NCBI GenBank assembly: GCA_021785175.1
Contig: JAJYGH010000080.1
Coordinates: 1-33,809 of the forward strand
Length of the DNA: 33,809 bases
Direction of reading: 5' to 3'
Origin: Chloroflexota bacterium
Lineage (GTDB): Bacteria; Chloroflexota; Limnocylindria; Limnocylindrales; CSP1-4
The notes beneath the pieces were generated by a model. The model ran no database searches and had not been told where the DNA came from. It saw only the letters and a list, made by a program, of their open reading frames with translations. The translations under genes were made by a program, and so were the position numbers. Below, in pieces: positions 1 to 7,492 of the stretch. The first letter of the stretch is position 1. Each line of letters begins with the position of its first letter.

Positions 1-62
1 GGCCTGCGACGCCGGTGCGGCGGCGGCTCGCCTCGCATAGGCCCCCGGAGCGGTCCGTCACG

Positions 63-81
63 CCCGGCTTCTTCAGCCGGG
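63..81 (-). terminator. Hairpin at the 3' end of the glycosyltransferase gene
   Basis: A 6-bp inverted repeat, CCCGGC/GCCGGG, has a 7-nt loop that contains the stop codon of the glycosyltransferase on the minus strand. No U-tract follows, so it is only a candidate 3' end stem or weak terminator. Confidence 0.3.
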
Positions 82-1566
82 TTCGTCGCGGCCGCTCGCG
101 GCGTCCGCCTCCACCTCGAACGGGGACGGGACCGCGTACTCCATCCGCCCGTCGAGTCCGGCGGCCCCGGCCAGCGACCGGCCGGCCAGCGTCCGATCGC
201 CGCGCCCCCGCACGTCGATCGCGGGCGGATCGGTGGGCGGGCACTGAGGATCCGCCGAGCGCCGCGGCACGTCGTCCAGGCCGCCCAGCATGGCCCGGCG
301 ATCGAGCGTGCGCCCCGCGACACCGTCACGACCCCCCACGGTGGACGGCTCCTCCCGACGGACGCCGAACCCCATCCGCGTCGCGATGCTGTGGCCGTCG
401 ACCCGGCGTTCGGCCATGAGCCCCGGAGACTGGGCGCGGGCGCAGTCGACGACGTCCTCGTCGATGACGAGCGGAGCCCGACGCGCCGGCTGCCGTGGCT
501 CTCGGCGCGCCTGCGCATCTTCGATGACGCGCCGGTAGGCCCGCTCGTAGGCATCGACCATCCGCTGCGGCGAGAAGCGGGTCAAGACGCGCTCCCGGAT
601 CCGGTGACGGTCGAGCTCCCCGACACGCTCGATCGCGAGCGCCGCCTCGCGCAGGTCGTCCACCAGGAACCCGTCGACGCCATGCTCGACGATCTCCGGG
701 AGAGCGCCGGCCTTCCGGGCGATCACCGGCGTCCCGGCGGCAAGCGATTCGATCGCGACGAGCCCGAACGGCTCCGGCCAGGCGCCGAGCATGAGCGTAG
801 CGAGCGCGCCCGCGTAGAGCGCGTCGCGCTCCACCGATCCGACCTCACCGAGGTACTCGGCGACGCCCTCCCGGACCGCCGGCTCCAGGATCTCGCGGTA
901 GAGCTCCTTCTCATCGGGCAACCGCATCTTTGCCGCAACCCGGAGCTTCAGCCCCGTCCGGCGCGCGATCTCGATGGCCTCGGCGATACCCTTCTCGTGC
1001 GACATCCGGCCGACCAGCGCCAGGTAGTCGCCCGGCCGGTCACTGTGCGCCATCGCCTCGAGCGGCAGGCCGTGGTGGATCGTCGCCACCCAGTTCGCTC
1101 CCGGGAACCAGCGCCGCTGATTGTTGCTGATCGCGACGAGCGGGATCTCCGAGAACTCGGTCAGGAGCTCGGGGACGCCGGGCATATCGAGTCGACCGTG
1201 CATCGTCGTGATGACCGGCGTGGGGCAGTGTCGCGCGAACGCGAACCCCCACCCTTCGAGATGCGAGTGGATCACGTCGAACCGTTCGGCCTCGCGCCAC
1301 ACGCGCGTTTCCGTGAGCTGGATGAAGGGGTCGAGCATCTCGGCGCTCTCGGAGCGCTCCCACAGCGCGCGATCCACCGTCGGGACGAGCTCACAGTCGA
1401 CGCGCGAATCCCCGGACGCGAAGAGGGTGACTGCGTGACCGCGCCGGTGCAGCTCGCGGGCCAGGACCTCGATCACGCGCTCGGTCCCGGCGTACGCGCG
1501 AGGCGGCACAGGGAGCATGGGAGGGGCAACCAACGCGATCCGCATCGGCCAGGCGTATGCCGGCAT
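73..1566 (-). CDS. Family 4 glycosyltransferase with a long C-terminal tail
   Basis: A 497-residue GT-B glycosyltransferase of the GT4/RfaB type, expected to transfer sugar from a nucleotide-sugar donor in the cytoplasm; the acceptor cannot be told from sequence. The N-terminal Rossmann half has the Gly-rich acceptor loop (AYAGTERVIEVLARELHRRG, residues ~24-43) and HSHLEGWGFA. The C-terminal half has ALVGRMSHEKGI and the donor-binding block PFGLVAIESLAAGTPVIA followed by GALPEIVEHGVDGFLVDD. The ATG at 1566 is chosen because GGAGGT lies 4-5 nt upstream; the next in-frame ATG (1545) is too far from it. The last ~150 residues, after about residue 345, are Arg/Pro/Asp-rich and match no glycosyltransferase fold I recognise; the family normally ends near 350-400. 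It diverges from the glycogen-debranching-like gene at 1744, suggesting a joint role in polysaccharide or trehalose/glycogen metabolism (inference). Confidence 0.88.
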   Translation of the reverse strand: MPAYAWPMRIALVAPPMLPVPPRAYAGTERVIEVLARELHRRGHAVTLFASGDSRVDCELVPTVDRALWERSESAEMLDPFIQLTETRVWREAERFDVIHSHLEGWGFAFARHCPTPVITTMHGRLDMPGVPELLTEFSEIPLVAISNNQRRWFPGANWVATIHHGLPLEAMAHSDRPGDYLALVGRMSHEKGIAEAIEIARRTGLKLRVAAKMRLPDEKELYREILEPAVREGVAEYLGEVGSVERDALYAGALATLMLGAWPEPFGLVAIESLAAGTPVIARKAGALPEIVEHGVDGFLVDDLREAALAIERVGELDRHRIRERVLTRFSPQRMVDAYERAYRRVIEDAQARREPRQPARRAPLVIDEDVVDCARAQSPGLMAERRVDGHSIATRMGFGVRREEPSTVGGRDGVAGRTLDRRAMLGGLDDVPRRSADPQCPPTDPPAIDVRGRGDRTLAGRSLAGAAGLDGRMEYAVPSPFEVEADAASGRDEPG

Positions 1567-1575
1567 CGATACCTC

Positions 1576-1612
1576 CGTTGACGTCCCTTAACCGTACCCG
1601 CCCGCGTCAACG
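1576..1612. promoter_or_regulatory. Inverted repeat around the glycosyltransferase promoter
   Basis: CGTTGACG (1576-1583) and CGTCAACG (1605-1612) form a perfect 8-bp inverted repeat with a 21-bp gap. The gap holds TACGGT on the minus strand, a possible -10 for the glycosyltransferase gene. This could be an operator or two overlapping TTGACG -35 elements facing outward. Confidence 0.35.
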
Positions 1613-1731
1613 CCGCGCCGAAACCGCCGTCCGGTCGCGCCTTGCAGCGGCATTGCACTCGCGGCGCGGACCTGCGACGGACCTGCAACCCGCCGTGTCG
1701 CGGCTGCCCGGAGCCGACTCCGGCTCCTTGG

Positions 1732-1737
1732 TAACCT
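1732..1737 (+). promoter_or_regulatory. -10 element TAACCT, leaderless type
   Basis: TAACCT ends 6 nt before the ATG at 1744 and there is no Shine-Dalgarno sequence. Transcription would start at or next to the start codon. No -35 match is visible. Confidence 0.5.
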
Positions 1738-1743
1738 CGCGCG

Positions 1744-4134
1744 ATGCGAGAGGGGACCACTCGACGCGAGGCGGGAGACCCGCCCGAAACGGAAGAGCGG
1801 CGCGAAACGGGCGAGCGGCTGGATCCCGGCGAGCGACTCGAAACCGGAGAGCGGCGTCCGACCGCCGAGCGGCGCGAAACCGGAGAGCGGCGTCCGACCG
1901 CCGAGCGGCTCGAAACCGGAGAGCGGCTCGCGGCGCTCCACGAGGACCTCGGGGGGGATCTCCTTCGGGCCATCCGCGCCAAGCCCGCCGTCCGCCCCAT
2001 CACGGACGCCGTCGTCGTGAAGGACGCCGACGTGTTCTTCCTGTGCCCCCCGGCCGGCGGGATCCCGCTCACCGAGGACCACGGGTACGGCCTCTTCTAT
2101 CACGACTGCCGGTACCTCAATGGGTACGAGGTCCGCATATCCGGGCTTACGCCGATCTCGCTGGCATCGAGTGCCTCGATCGGGTTCGAGGCGTCGCTCG
2201 AGCTGACGAACCAGGAGTTCGAGGTGCCCGACGGACGGGTCATCCCGAACGAGACGATCGGGATGCACTGGACACGCCTGGCCGACGGGCACGAGGTGGC
2301 GCTCCACGACCGGCTCACGCTCCGAAACTACGGGCCGGAGCCGGCGGAGTTCTCGCTGACGATCGTGTTCCGCGCCGAGTTCGAGGACATCTTCCAGGTG
2401 CGCGGGCTCCTGACCGAGCCGCCGGGACGGTTCCACGGCGCGACCTGGGTCGAGGACGTGCTCACATTCACGTACGAGGGCGGCGACGGGCTGTGGCGGG
2501 CGCTCGGGGTCCACATGGTCCCCGAGCCGGCGATCCGGCGTCAGTTCGGTGGCGGGTACGTCGTGTCACTCACGCCCGGGGAGGAGCGGACGCTCGAGGT
2601 GTCGCTCGTCATCGCCGAGGAGCGGACCGCGGAGGACGCCGCGCGGCGCATCGCCGTCCGCCCCGACCCGAACCACGTGAAGTCGCTCCAGCGACGGTCG
2701 GCGCGCCAGTGGACGGCGGGCCAGACGCAGTTCCGCAGCGACAGCCCGACGATCGACAACGTCATGCAGCGCTCGCTGCGCGACCTTCGCATGCTTCGCA
2801 GCGGGATGGCCGGACGGACCTACTTCAGCGCCGGGCTTCCGTGGTACGCCGCTCTGTTCGGGCGCGACAGCGCGATCACGGCGATCGAGACGCTCGCCTT
2901 CGACCCGACCATCGCGGCCGAGACGCTCCGGCTCCTCGCCGCCTACCAGGGGCGCGTCGTGGACGAGTACCACGAGGAGGCCCCGGGCAAGATCCTGCAC
3001 GAGGTGCGCGTCGGAGAGCTGGCCCACCTCGACCTGGTGCCGCATTCGCGCTACTTCGGCACGGTCGATGCGACGCCCCTGTTCCTCGTGCTGCTCGGGC
3101 GCCATGCCGCGTGGACCGGCGACCTGTCGCTGTTCCGCGAACTCCGGCCGAACGTCGACCTCGCGCTCGGGTGGATCGACACGTACGCCGACATCTCCGG
3201 CCACGGCTGGCTCGAGTACGAGGGGCGGACGGCGCGGGGCCTGACGAACGAGGGCTGGAAGGACTCGTCCGACTGCATCGTGAATGCCGACGGATCGCCC
3301 GCCACGCCCCCGATCGCCCTCGTCGAGCCGCAGGCGTATGCGTGGCTCGCGAAGACGCTGCTGGCGGACCTGTTCAGGCGCGACCACGACGCAGACCGTG
3401 CGGACCGGCTCACGCGTGAGGCGGCCGACCTGCGCGAGCGGTTCGAGCGGGACTTCTGGATGGACGACGTCGAGACGTACGCGCTGGCGCTGCAGGGCGG
3501 CGTCCGCCAGGCTCGCGTGATCGCCTCCAACGCGGGCCACGCGCTGTGGGCCGGGATCACGCCGCCGGACCGGGCGCTGTCAGTCGCCCGCCGGCTGATG
3601 TCAGCCGACATGTTCTCCGGGTGGGGGATCCGGACGCTCTCGTCGAACGAGGCCCGGTACAACCCGATCGGGTATCACCTCGGGACGGTGTGGCCCCACG
3701 ACACCGCCATGATCGGGGTCGGGTTCCGGCAGTACGGGCTCGACGAACCGGCGATGCGGCTGCTCGCGGCGATGATCGAAGCGGCCGGGCACTTCCCGCA
3801 CAGCCGCCTCCCCGAGCTGTGGGCCGGCTTCGAGCGGGGAGAGTACTCCGCGCCGGTCTCGTACCCCGTCGCGTGCCATCCGCAGGCGTGGTCCGCGGCG
3901 AGCGTGCCGTACCTCATGCAGAGCCTCCTCGGGCTCGAGCCGGACGCGTTCGAGCGCGGGCTCCGGATCGTGCGCCCCGTGCTTCCCTCGTTCGTGCACG
4001 AGATCGAGCTGCACGACCTCTGCGTGGCGGACTCGCAGGTCGACCTCCGGTTCCAGCGCCGGGGCCTCGCGCCGGACGTCGCGGTGCAGGTGCTCGACGT
4101 TCGCGGCGACCTCGAGGTGACGATCGAGGGCTGA
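1744..4134 (+). CDS. Amylo-alpha-1,6-glucosidase / glycogen-debranching-type glycosidase
   Basis: A 796-residue protein. Residues ~85-285 match the N-terminal beta-rich domain of bacterial glycogen-debranching-like proteins (FFLCPPAGGIP, HGYGLFYHDCRYLNGYEV). Residues ~340-790 form the (alpha/alpha)6 barrel of MGH1-like/GDE C-terminal glycosidases: GLPWYAALFGRDSAITAIE (~365), YHEEAPGKILHEVRVGE, NEGWKDSSDCI (~502), YHLGTVWPHDTAMI (~645) and YSAPVSYPVACHPQAW (~700). The family hydrolyses alpha-1,6-glucosyl branches or related oligosaccharides; the exact substrate is unknown. The first ~64 residues are unusual: an Arg/Glu-rich, tandemly repeated tract (ETGERRPTAER units) that is not part of the enzyme. 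The start at 1744 is supported by an adjacent -10 element and the absence of an alternative near the domain. Two strong hairpins follow the stop. It diverges from a glycosyltransferase, consistent with storage-glycan or compatible-solute metabolism. Confidence 0.9.
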   Translation: MREGTTRREAGDPPETEERRETGERLDPGERLETGERRPTAERRETGERRPTAERLETGERLAALHEDLGGDLLRAIRAKPAVRPITDAVVVKDADVFFLCPPAGGIPLTEDHGYGLFYHDCRYLNGYEVRISGLTPISLASSASIGFEASLELTNQEFEVPDGRVIPNETIGMHWTRLADGHEVALHDRLTLRNYGPEPAEFSLTIVFRAEFEDIFQVRGLLTEPPGRFHGATWVEDVLTFTYEGGDGLWRALGVHMVPEPAIRRQFGGGYVVSLTPGEERTLEVSLVIAEERTAEDAARRIAVRPDPNHVKSLQRRSARQWTAGQTQFRSDSPTIDNVMQRSLRDLRMLRSGMAGRTYFSAGLPWYAALFGRDSAITAIETLAFDPTIAAETLRLLAAYQGRVVDEYHEEAPGKILHEVRVGELAHLDLVPHSRYFGTVDATPLFLVLLGRHAAWTGDLSLFRELRPNVDLALGWIDTYADISGHGWLEYEGRTARGLTNEGWKDSSDCIVNADGSPATPPIALVEPQAYAWLAKTLLADLFRRDHDADRADRLTREAADLRERFERDFWMDDVETYALALQGGVRQARVIASNAGHALWAGITPPDRALSVARRLMSADMFSGWGIRTLSSNEARYNPIGYHLGTVWPHDTAMIGVGFRQYGLDEPAMRLLAAMIEAAGHFPHSRLPELWAGFERGEYSAPVSYPVACHPQAWSAASVPYLMQSLLGLEPDAFERGLRIVRPVLPSFVHEIELHDLCVADSQVDLRFQRRGLAPDVAVQVLDVRGDLEVTIEG
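1840..1927 (+). repeat. 36-bp tandem repeat in the glycosidase N-terminus
   Basis: Two full 36-bp units (1840-1875 and 1876-1911) differ only at the end, and a third partial unit starts at 1912. Each full unit encodes ETGERRPTAER plus R or L, in frame. Shorter degenerate relatives (ETEERR, ETGERL) lie just before. The array adds a highly charged tail and should vary in copy number between strains. Confidence 0.85.
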
Positions 4135-4145
4135 CGGCCGCGCGA

Positions 4146-4165
4146 GGCGCGCCACTCGGCGCGCC
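4146..4165 (+). terminator. Hairpin GGCGCGCC-ACTC-GGCGCGCC
   Basis: A perfect 8-bp all-GC stem with a 4-nt loop starts 12 nt after the glycosidase stop codon. There is no U-tract; in a GC-rich genome it is a plausible terminator or 3' end stabiliser. Confidence 0.5.
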
Positions 4166-4207
4166 CGGTCCTGCGGTCGGTGCCTGGGGGCGTGCGCCGC
4201 CGGGCCA

Positions 4208-4231
4208 CCTCGCCGCGTTCGCTCGGCGAGG
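4208..4231 (+). terminator. Second hairpin CCTCGCCG/CGGCGAGG
   Basis: A perfect 8-bp stem with an 8-nt loop, 43 nt beyond the first hairpin. The two form a tandem pair in the 247-bp gap between 4134 and 4382, which otherwise holds only a direct repeat of CCGGCCGACC (about 4269 and 4290). Confidence 0.4.
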
Positions 4232-4381
4232 CCGGGGGTCCATGCGGCACTTGCGCCCCTTGGATCGCCGGCCGACCGTACGAAGGTTCCGGCCGACCCC
4301 GATGACCGCGGGGCGCGCCCTGGCGGGAACGCGTGACGGGGTGACGCGGTGCCGGGGGACACCGGGTCGCGAGATGCGCGG

Positions 4382-5278
4382 ATGGGCGCCGGAGGAGGGT
4401 CCGACACCGAGGCACGGCCGCGCCCGCGCACCGGGGATGTCTCCTGCTCCGAGACGTCGAGGCTTCAGGGCCGCGGGCAATGTGCGGCCGCGCTCTGGGC
4501 CATCGTGCTGGCGGTCATCGTCGCGTTCGGCATCATCGGCCACGAGCATGGGCTGGGCGCACCGGACTCCATCGCCGCGGCCCCCAGCGGAGCGGCCTTC
4601 CGCCACTCGCCGCCGCTCTCGCCTCCCCCCGCCGCGAGCGTAACGGCGGTCCCCCGCGGGGACGCCGGTGTGACGGGCGGGGACGTGGCCGGGGCGGGAG
4701 TGTTCCCGTCCCGGCCGCCCGGCAGGGCTCCACGCTTCGACGCGTACGGTGGCGACCCCGTGACCAGCCGGAACAGCGCCACGCGGACATTCCTCGACGG
4801 CGTCGACGGCCACACGCCGTTCGCGTGGGCCGCGATCCGTGTCTTCAACGACTCCGGTGGGGACGCGATGCTCGATGGGATCGACCTCGTCGACGCGAGC
4901 TGGGGGCTGGAGGTCCTGGCCTCGACCGCGGTGCCCGCCCGACCTGGCGTGCCGGATCCGATGGCCCGCGAGACGTTCGACGTGCTCGGGTTCGCGCGCG
5001 ACCGCCCGATCTCGCGCTCGACGATCCCGCCGTCCACGATGCCCGGATGGAGCGACGGCGCATGGCTCGTGCTCGTGCTGTCCGTACCCGAAGCGGGCGA
5101 CTACCGCGCCCGCGCCCTCCGGCTGCGGTACCGCGTGGGCAACGAGGAATTCGCGACCGAGCAGCCGGCCGCGCTGGAGGTGTGTGCGGACGCCGTCGTG
5201 AGCGCCGCGGGCGAGGCGTGCCCGTGGCTCTTCGCGCCCTCGCCGGCTCGTTGGGCCCATCAGTCTCGCCCGGCCTGA
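4382..5278 (+). CDS. Membrane-anchored protein of unknown function
   Basis: A 298-residue protein I cannot assign. Residues 1-34 are polar, residues ~35-53 (AAALWAIVLAVIVAFGIIG) form one membrane segment, and a Pro/Ala/Gly-rich linker follows to about residue 110. The C-terminal ~170 residues look like a folded extracytoplasmic beta-rich domain (FAWAAIRVFNDSGGDAML, AWLVLVLSVPEAGDY, LRLRYRVGNEEF), similar in texture to immunoglobulin-like surface domains. Two cysteines near the C-terminus (EVCADAV, EACPWLF) could form a disulfide outside the cell. The topology predicted is N-in with an exported domain. The ATG at 4382 is a choice of convenience; GTG at 4349 in the same frame would add 11 residues, and neither has a clear ribosome binding site. 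It is followed by the DUF2203 gene, which has its own -10 element. Confidence 0.6.
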   Translation: MGAGGGSDTEARPRPRTGDVSCSETSRLQGRGQCAAALWAIVLAVIVAFGIIGHEHGLGAPDSIAAAPSGAAFRHSPPLSPPPAASVTAVPRGDAGVTGGDVAGAGVFPSRPPGRAPRFDAYGGDPVTSRNSATRTFLDGVDGHTPFAWAAIRVFNDSGGDAMLDGIDLVDASWGLEVLASTAVPARPGVPDPMARETFDVLGFARDRPISRSTIPPSTMPGWSDGAWLVLVLSVPEAGDYRARALRLRYRVGNEEFATEQPAALEVCADAVVSAAGEACPWLFAPSPARWAHQSRPA

Positions 5279-5338
5279 TCCGCGACAGCCGAATCGACAC
5301 CGACGGACCGGTCCCGCAACCTTCTCCTGCGTCGGTGC

Positions 5339-5344
5339 CAGAAT
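5339..5344 (+). promoter_or_regulatory. -10 element CAGAAT, leaderless type
   Basis: CAGAAT ends 6 nt before the GTG at 5351, the same spacing seen at several other genes here. There is no Shine-Dalgarno sequence. Confidence 0.45.
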
Positions 5345-5350
5345 CGGCGC

Positions 5351-5749
5351 GTGCCCCGCTTCTACGACATCGACGCCGCCAACGAGCGACTGTCCGAGCT
5401 CCGGCCATTGCTGGAGCGCCTGCGCGCGGACCGCGACGAGCTCGCGCAGGTGCAGCGCAGGTTCCGCGAGGCGCTTGCGACCGACGGGGCGCCCGACACC
5501 GAGATCCGGCTCCGCGAGCGCGAGCGGAACGTGCGGGACATCGTCGGCCGCATGGAGGCGGCCGTCGTGCAGATCGACGCGTGGGGCGTCACCCTGCGCG
5601 ACATCCCGACGGGTCTCGTCGATTTCCCTGCCCTGGTCTCCGGGCGGCAGGTCTGGCTTTGCTGGCGCCTGGGCGAACCCGAGATCGAGTGGTGGCACGA
5701 GCTGTCGGCGGGGCTCGACGGGCGGCGCCAGCTGCGCGAGCTCGAATGA
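5351..5749 (+). CDS. DUF2203 family protein
   Basis: A 132-residue cytoplasmic protein. The N-terminal half is a charged helical hairpin (residues ~10-75, Leu/Arg/Glu heptads). The C-terminal half carries the hallmark strings of DUF2203: GLVDFPALVSGR, VWLCWRLGEPEIEWWHEL. The family is widespread in Chloroflexota, Firmicutes and Planctomycetes and has no established function. The start is a GTG directly behind a -10 element. Its stop overlaps the next ATG (ATGA at 5746-5749), so the pair is almost certainly co-transcribed and translationally coupled with the methyltransferase-like gene. Confidence 0.85.
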   Translation: MPRFYDIDAANERLSELRPLLERLRADRDELAQVQRRFREALATDGAPDTEIRLRERERNVRDIVGRMEAAVVQIDAWGVTLRDIPTGLVDFPALVSGRQVWLCWRLGEPEIEWWHELSAGLDGRRQLRELE

Positions 5750-7242
5750 ACGACCATCGCCGGCTCCTCGTCCTCGACGGCGACCCACGGCCCGAGCTGG
5801 CCCGTCGCGGCGTGGTGCTCCGACCGGGCCAGGGCGCGCTGCCGCTGCCCGTTCGCGAGTCCGCGGCGGTGCGCGGCATCCTCGCGGACGTCGCCCGCTC
5901 GGGAGCGGACGTCGTGACCGCGATGACCGGCGACCTGCACCACCGAATGCTGTCCCGGATCGGGGCGAGTCGACGGGTCCGCGAGTGGCTCGAGGAGGCG
6001 GTCGAGCTGGCTCGCGACGCCGCGTCGAAAGCGGAGGACGAGGAACGGACCGGGATGTCGGCCGGCCGGCGGATCCGAGTCGCCGGGCTCGTCGGGCCCC
6101 TCGAGGGGACGGCCGGGCCGGAGGCTGCCCCGGACTTCGAGGTCGCGGGCGCCGAACACCGCGCCCACGCCGCGCTGCTGGGGGACACGGGCGTGGACGT
6201 GCTCCGCGTCGAGGCGATCGACACGGTGGCCGAGAGCGAGGCGGCGACGCTGGCGGCGCGCGAGATCGGGCTGGAGACGTGGACGGGCGTCGTCGTCGAC
6301 GCGACCGGGCTCAGGCTGCCATCCGGCGAGCCGGTCTCGACCTGGATCGGCGCGGTCGCGCCGCTCGAACCCGCGGCACTGCTGCTCTCCGCGCCCTCCT
6401 GGACGGCCACCGAGGCCGCGCTGTCGGCCGCCGCCGAAGGCCTGCGGAGCCTCGGGCTCGGCGGATCGATCGCGCTCGGCGCTGCGCTGCCGCTCGAGAC
6501 GTCCGGGATGGGGTCAGCCGTCCTCGGGAGCGGCCGGGGCGACGACGAGGCCGGTCACGGGGACGAGACCACCGACGAGACGACCGGCGGCGAGGGCCTG
6601 GGTGCGGGCCAAGCCAGCGGGACGGCACGCGCTCGCGGCGGCGATCTCGCCGATGCCGCTCGGCGGCTCGTCGCCTCCGGCGCCGCCCTTCTGTCGGCCG
6701 GGCCCGACGGCTCTCCCGCCCGCGTCGCCGCGCTTCGAGCCGCAGCCGAAGCCGCAGACGCGACACGTCGCGCGGACCGCGCCACGCGCCATGAGCGGAT
6801 TCGGGCCTGGCTCGCCGCGGCCGCCGCTCGCGCAGGTCGCGGCCGCGCGCTGCTCGTCGCGGAGTCCGGCGGCGACGGCGGAACGGGGGCCAGTGTCCGC
6901 ACCGGGGCCTGGACCGGGAGCGTCGATGGCGAGACGGACTGGACGGACCGGACGCTCCTCCCGTCCGGCTTCGCGTGGGACGTGGTCGAGCCCGCCCGGC
7001 TTCGCGACCTGCCCGCGGAACGGTACCGGCTGGCGGTCGTGACGGCGCGCCATGGGACGGAGCCGCTCGACCGCGACGGGCTTGCCTGGCTCGTGGACAC
7101 GCTCGAGCCCGGAGCGTGGCTGCTCGTCGAGGACGCGGACGCGGTCCGGCTGCCCGCACTCGACGAGCGCCTGGCGGACCTGCAGCCGCTCCCGGACGTG
7201 CCAGGGATCGGCGAGTCCTGGCTCGCGCGGCGGCGACCCTGA
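5746..7242 (+). CDS. Cysteine-free homocysteine-methyltransferase-like protein
   Basis: A 498-residue protein starting in a 4-nt ATGA overlap. Residues ~5-245 follow the homocysteine S-methyltransferase TIM-barrel plan: LLVLDGDPRPELARRGV at the first strand, ARSGADVVTA, the AVELARDA helix, VAGLVGPLEG, GVDVLRVEAIDTVAESEAA, and a WTGVVVDATG/LPSGE strand-turn. Members of this family bind zinc through three cysteines; this protein contains no cysteine at all, and the strand that should carry the first one reads ALLLSAPSW. It should therefore be inactive as a zinc methyltransferase or have changed chemistry. A Gly/Asp/Glu/Thr linker (~residues 255-300) leads to a helical stretch and a Rossmann-like C-terminus (RALLVAESGG, YRLAVVTARHG, LEPGAWLLVEDAD) that resembles a degenerate SAM methyltransferase. 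The family match is by pattern only and is moderate. Confidence 0.65.
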   Translation: MNDHRRLLVLDGDPRPELARRGVVLRPGQGALPLPVRESAAVRGILADVARSGADVVTAMTGDLHHRMLSRIGASRRVREWLEEAVELARDAASKAEDEERTGMSAGRRIRVAGLVGPLEGTAGPEAAPDFEVAGAEHRAHAALLGDTGVDVLRVEAIDTVAESEAATLAAREIGLETWTGVVVDATGLRLPSGEPVSTWIGAVAPLEPAALLLSAPSWTATEAALSAAAEGLRSLGLGGSIALGAALPLETSGMGSAVLGSGRGDDEAGHGDETTDETTGGEGLGAGQASGTARARGGDLADAARRLVASGAALLSAGPDGSPARVAALRAAAEAADATRRADRATRHERIRAWLAAAAARAGRGRALLVAESGGDGGTGASVRTGAWTGSVDGETDWTDRTLLPSGFAWDVVEPARLRDLPAERYRLAVVTARHGTEPLDRDGLAWLVDTLEPGAWLLVEDADAVRLPALDERLADLQPLPDVPGIGESWLARRRP

Positions 7243-7315
7243 CACCCGACGGGCGGCTCTCGCGCGACCGCTGCACGCGATCGACCGGCCCGGCCCGCAC
7301 CGGGCCATCCAGTCC

Positions 7316-7368
7316 TTGACGCTACAGGGCGCGCCCGCGACGCTGCGCCTCGGGGGACCACGGAGGAA
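7316..7368 (+). promoter_or_regulatory. Candidate promoter and Shine-Dalgarno upstream of the DsbA-type gene
   Basis: TTGACG (7316-7321), a 17-bp spacer and GACGCT (7339-7344) form a promoter, with GGAGGAA following at 7362-7368. That Shine-Dalgarno sits 7 nt before an in-frame CTG (7376) rather than before the ATG at 7493. Confidence 0.4.
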
Positions 7369-7492
7369 CCAGGCCCTGAGCGCACAGCATCAATCCACGC
7401 CCTCGAAGGCAACCACGCGCCGGCAACGTCGCGCGGAGCAGCGGTCGGTCGAGAGCCGCCGCGGCGCGCCGCGGCCGGGATCCGCCGGAGGC

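Noticed and set aside
391-1581. Long plus-strand frame opposite the glycosyltransferase
   Set aside because: It is Arg/Asp-rich without domains and runs antisense to a clear glycosyltransferase; high GC keeps such frames open.
2566-3540. 324-codon minus-strand frame inside the glycosidase gene
   Set aside because: It is antisense to intact catalytic motifs of the glycosidase.
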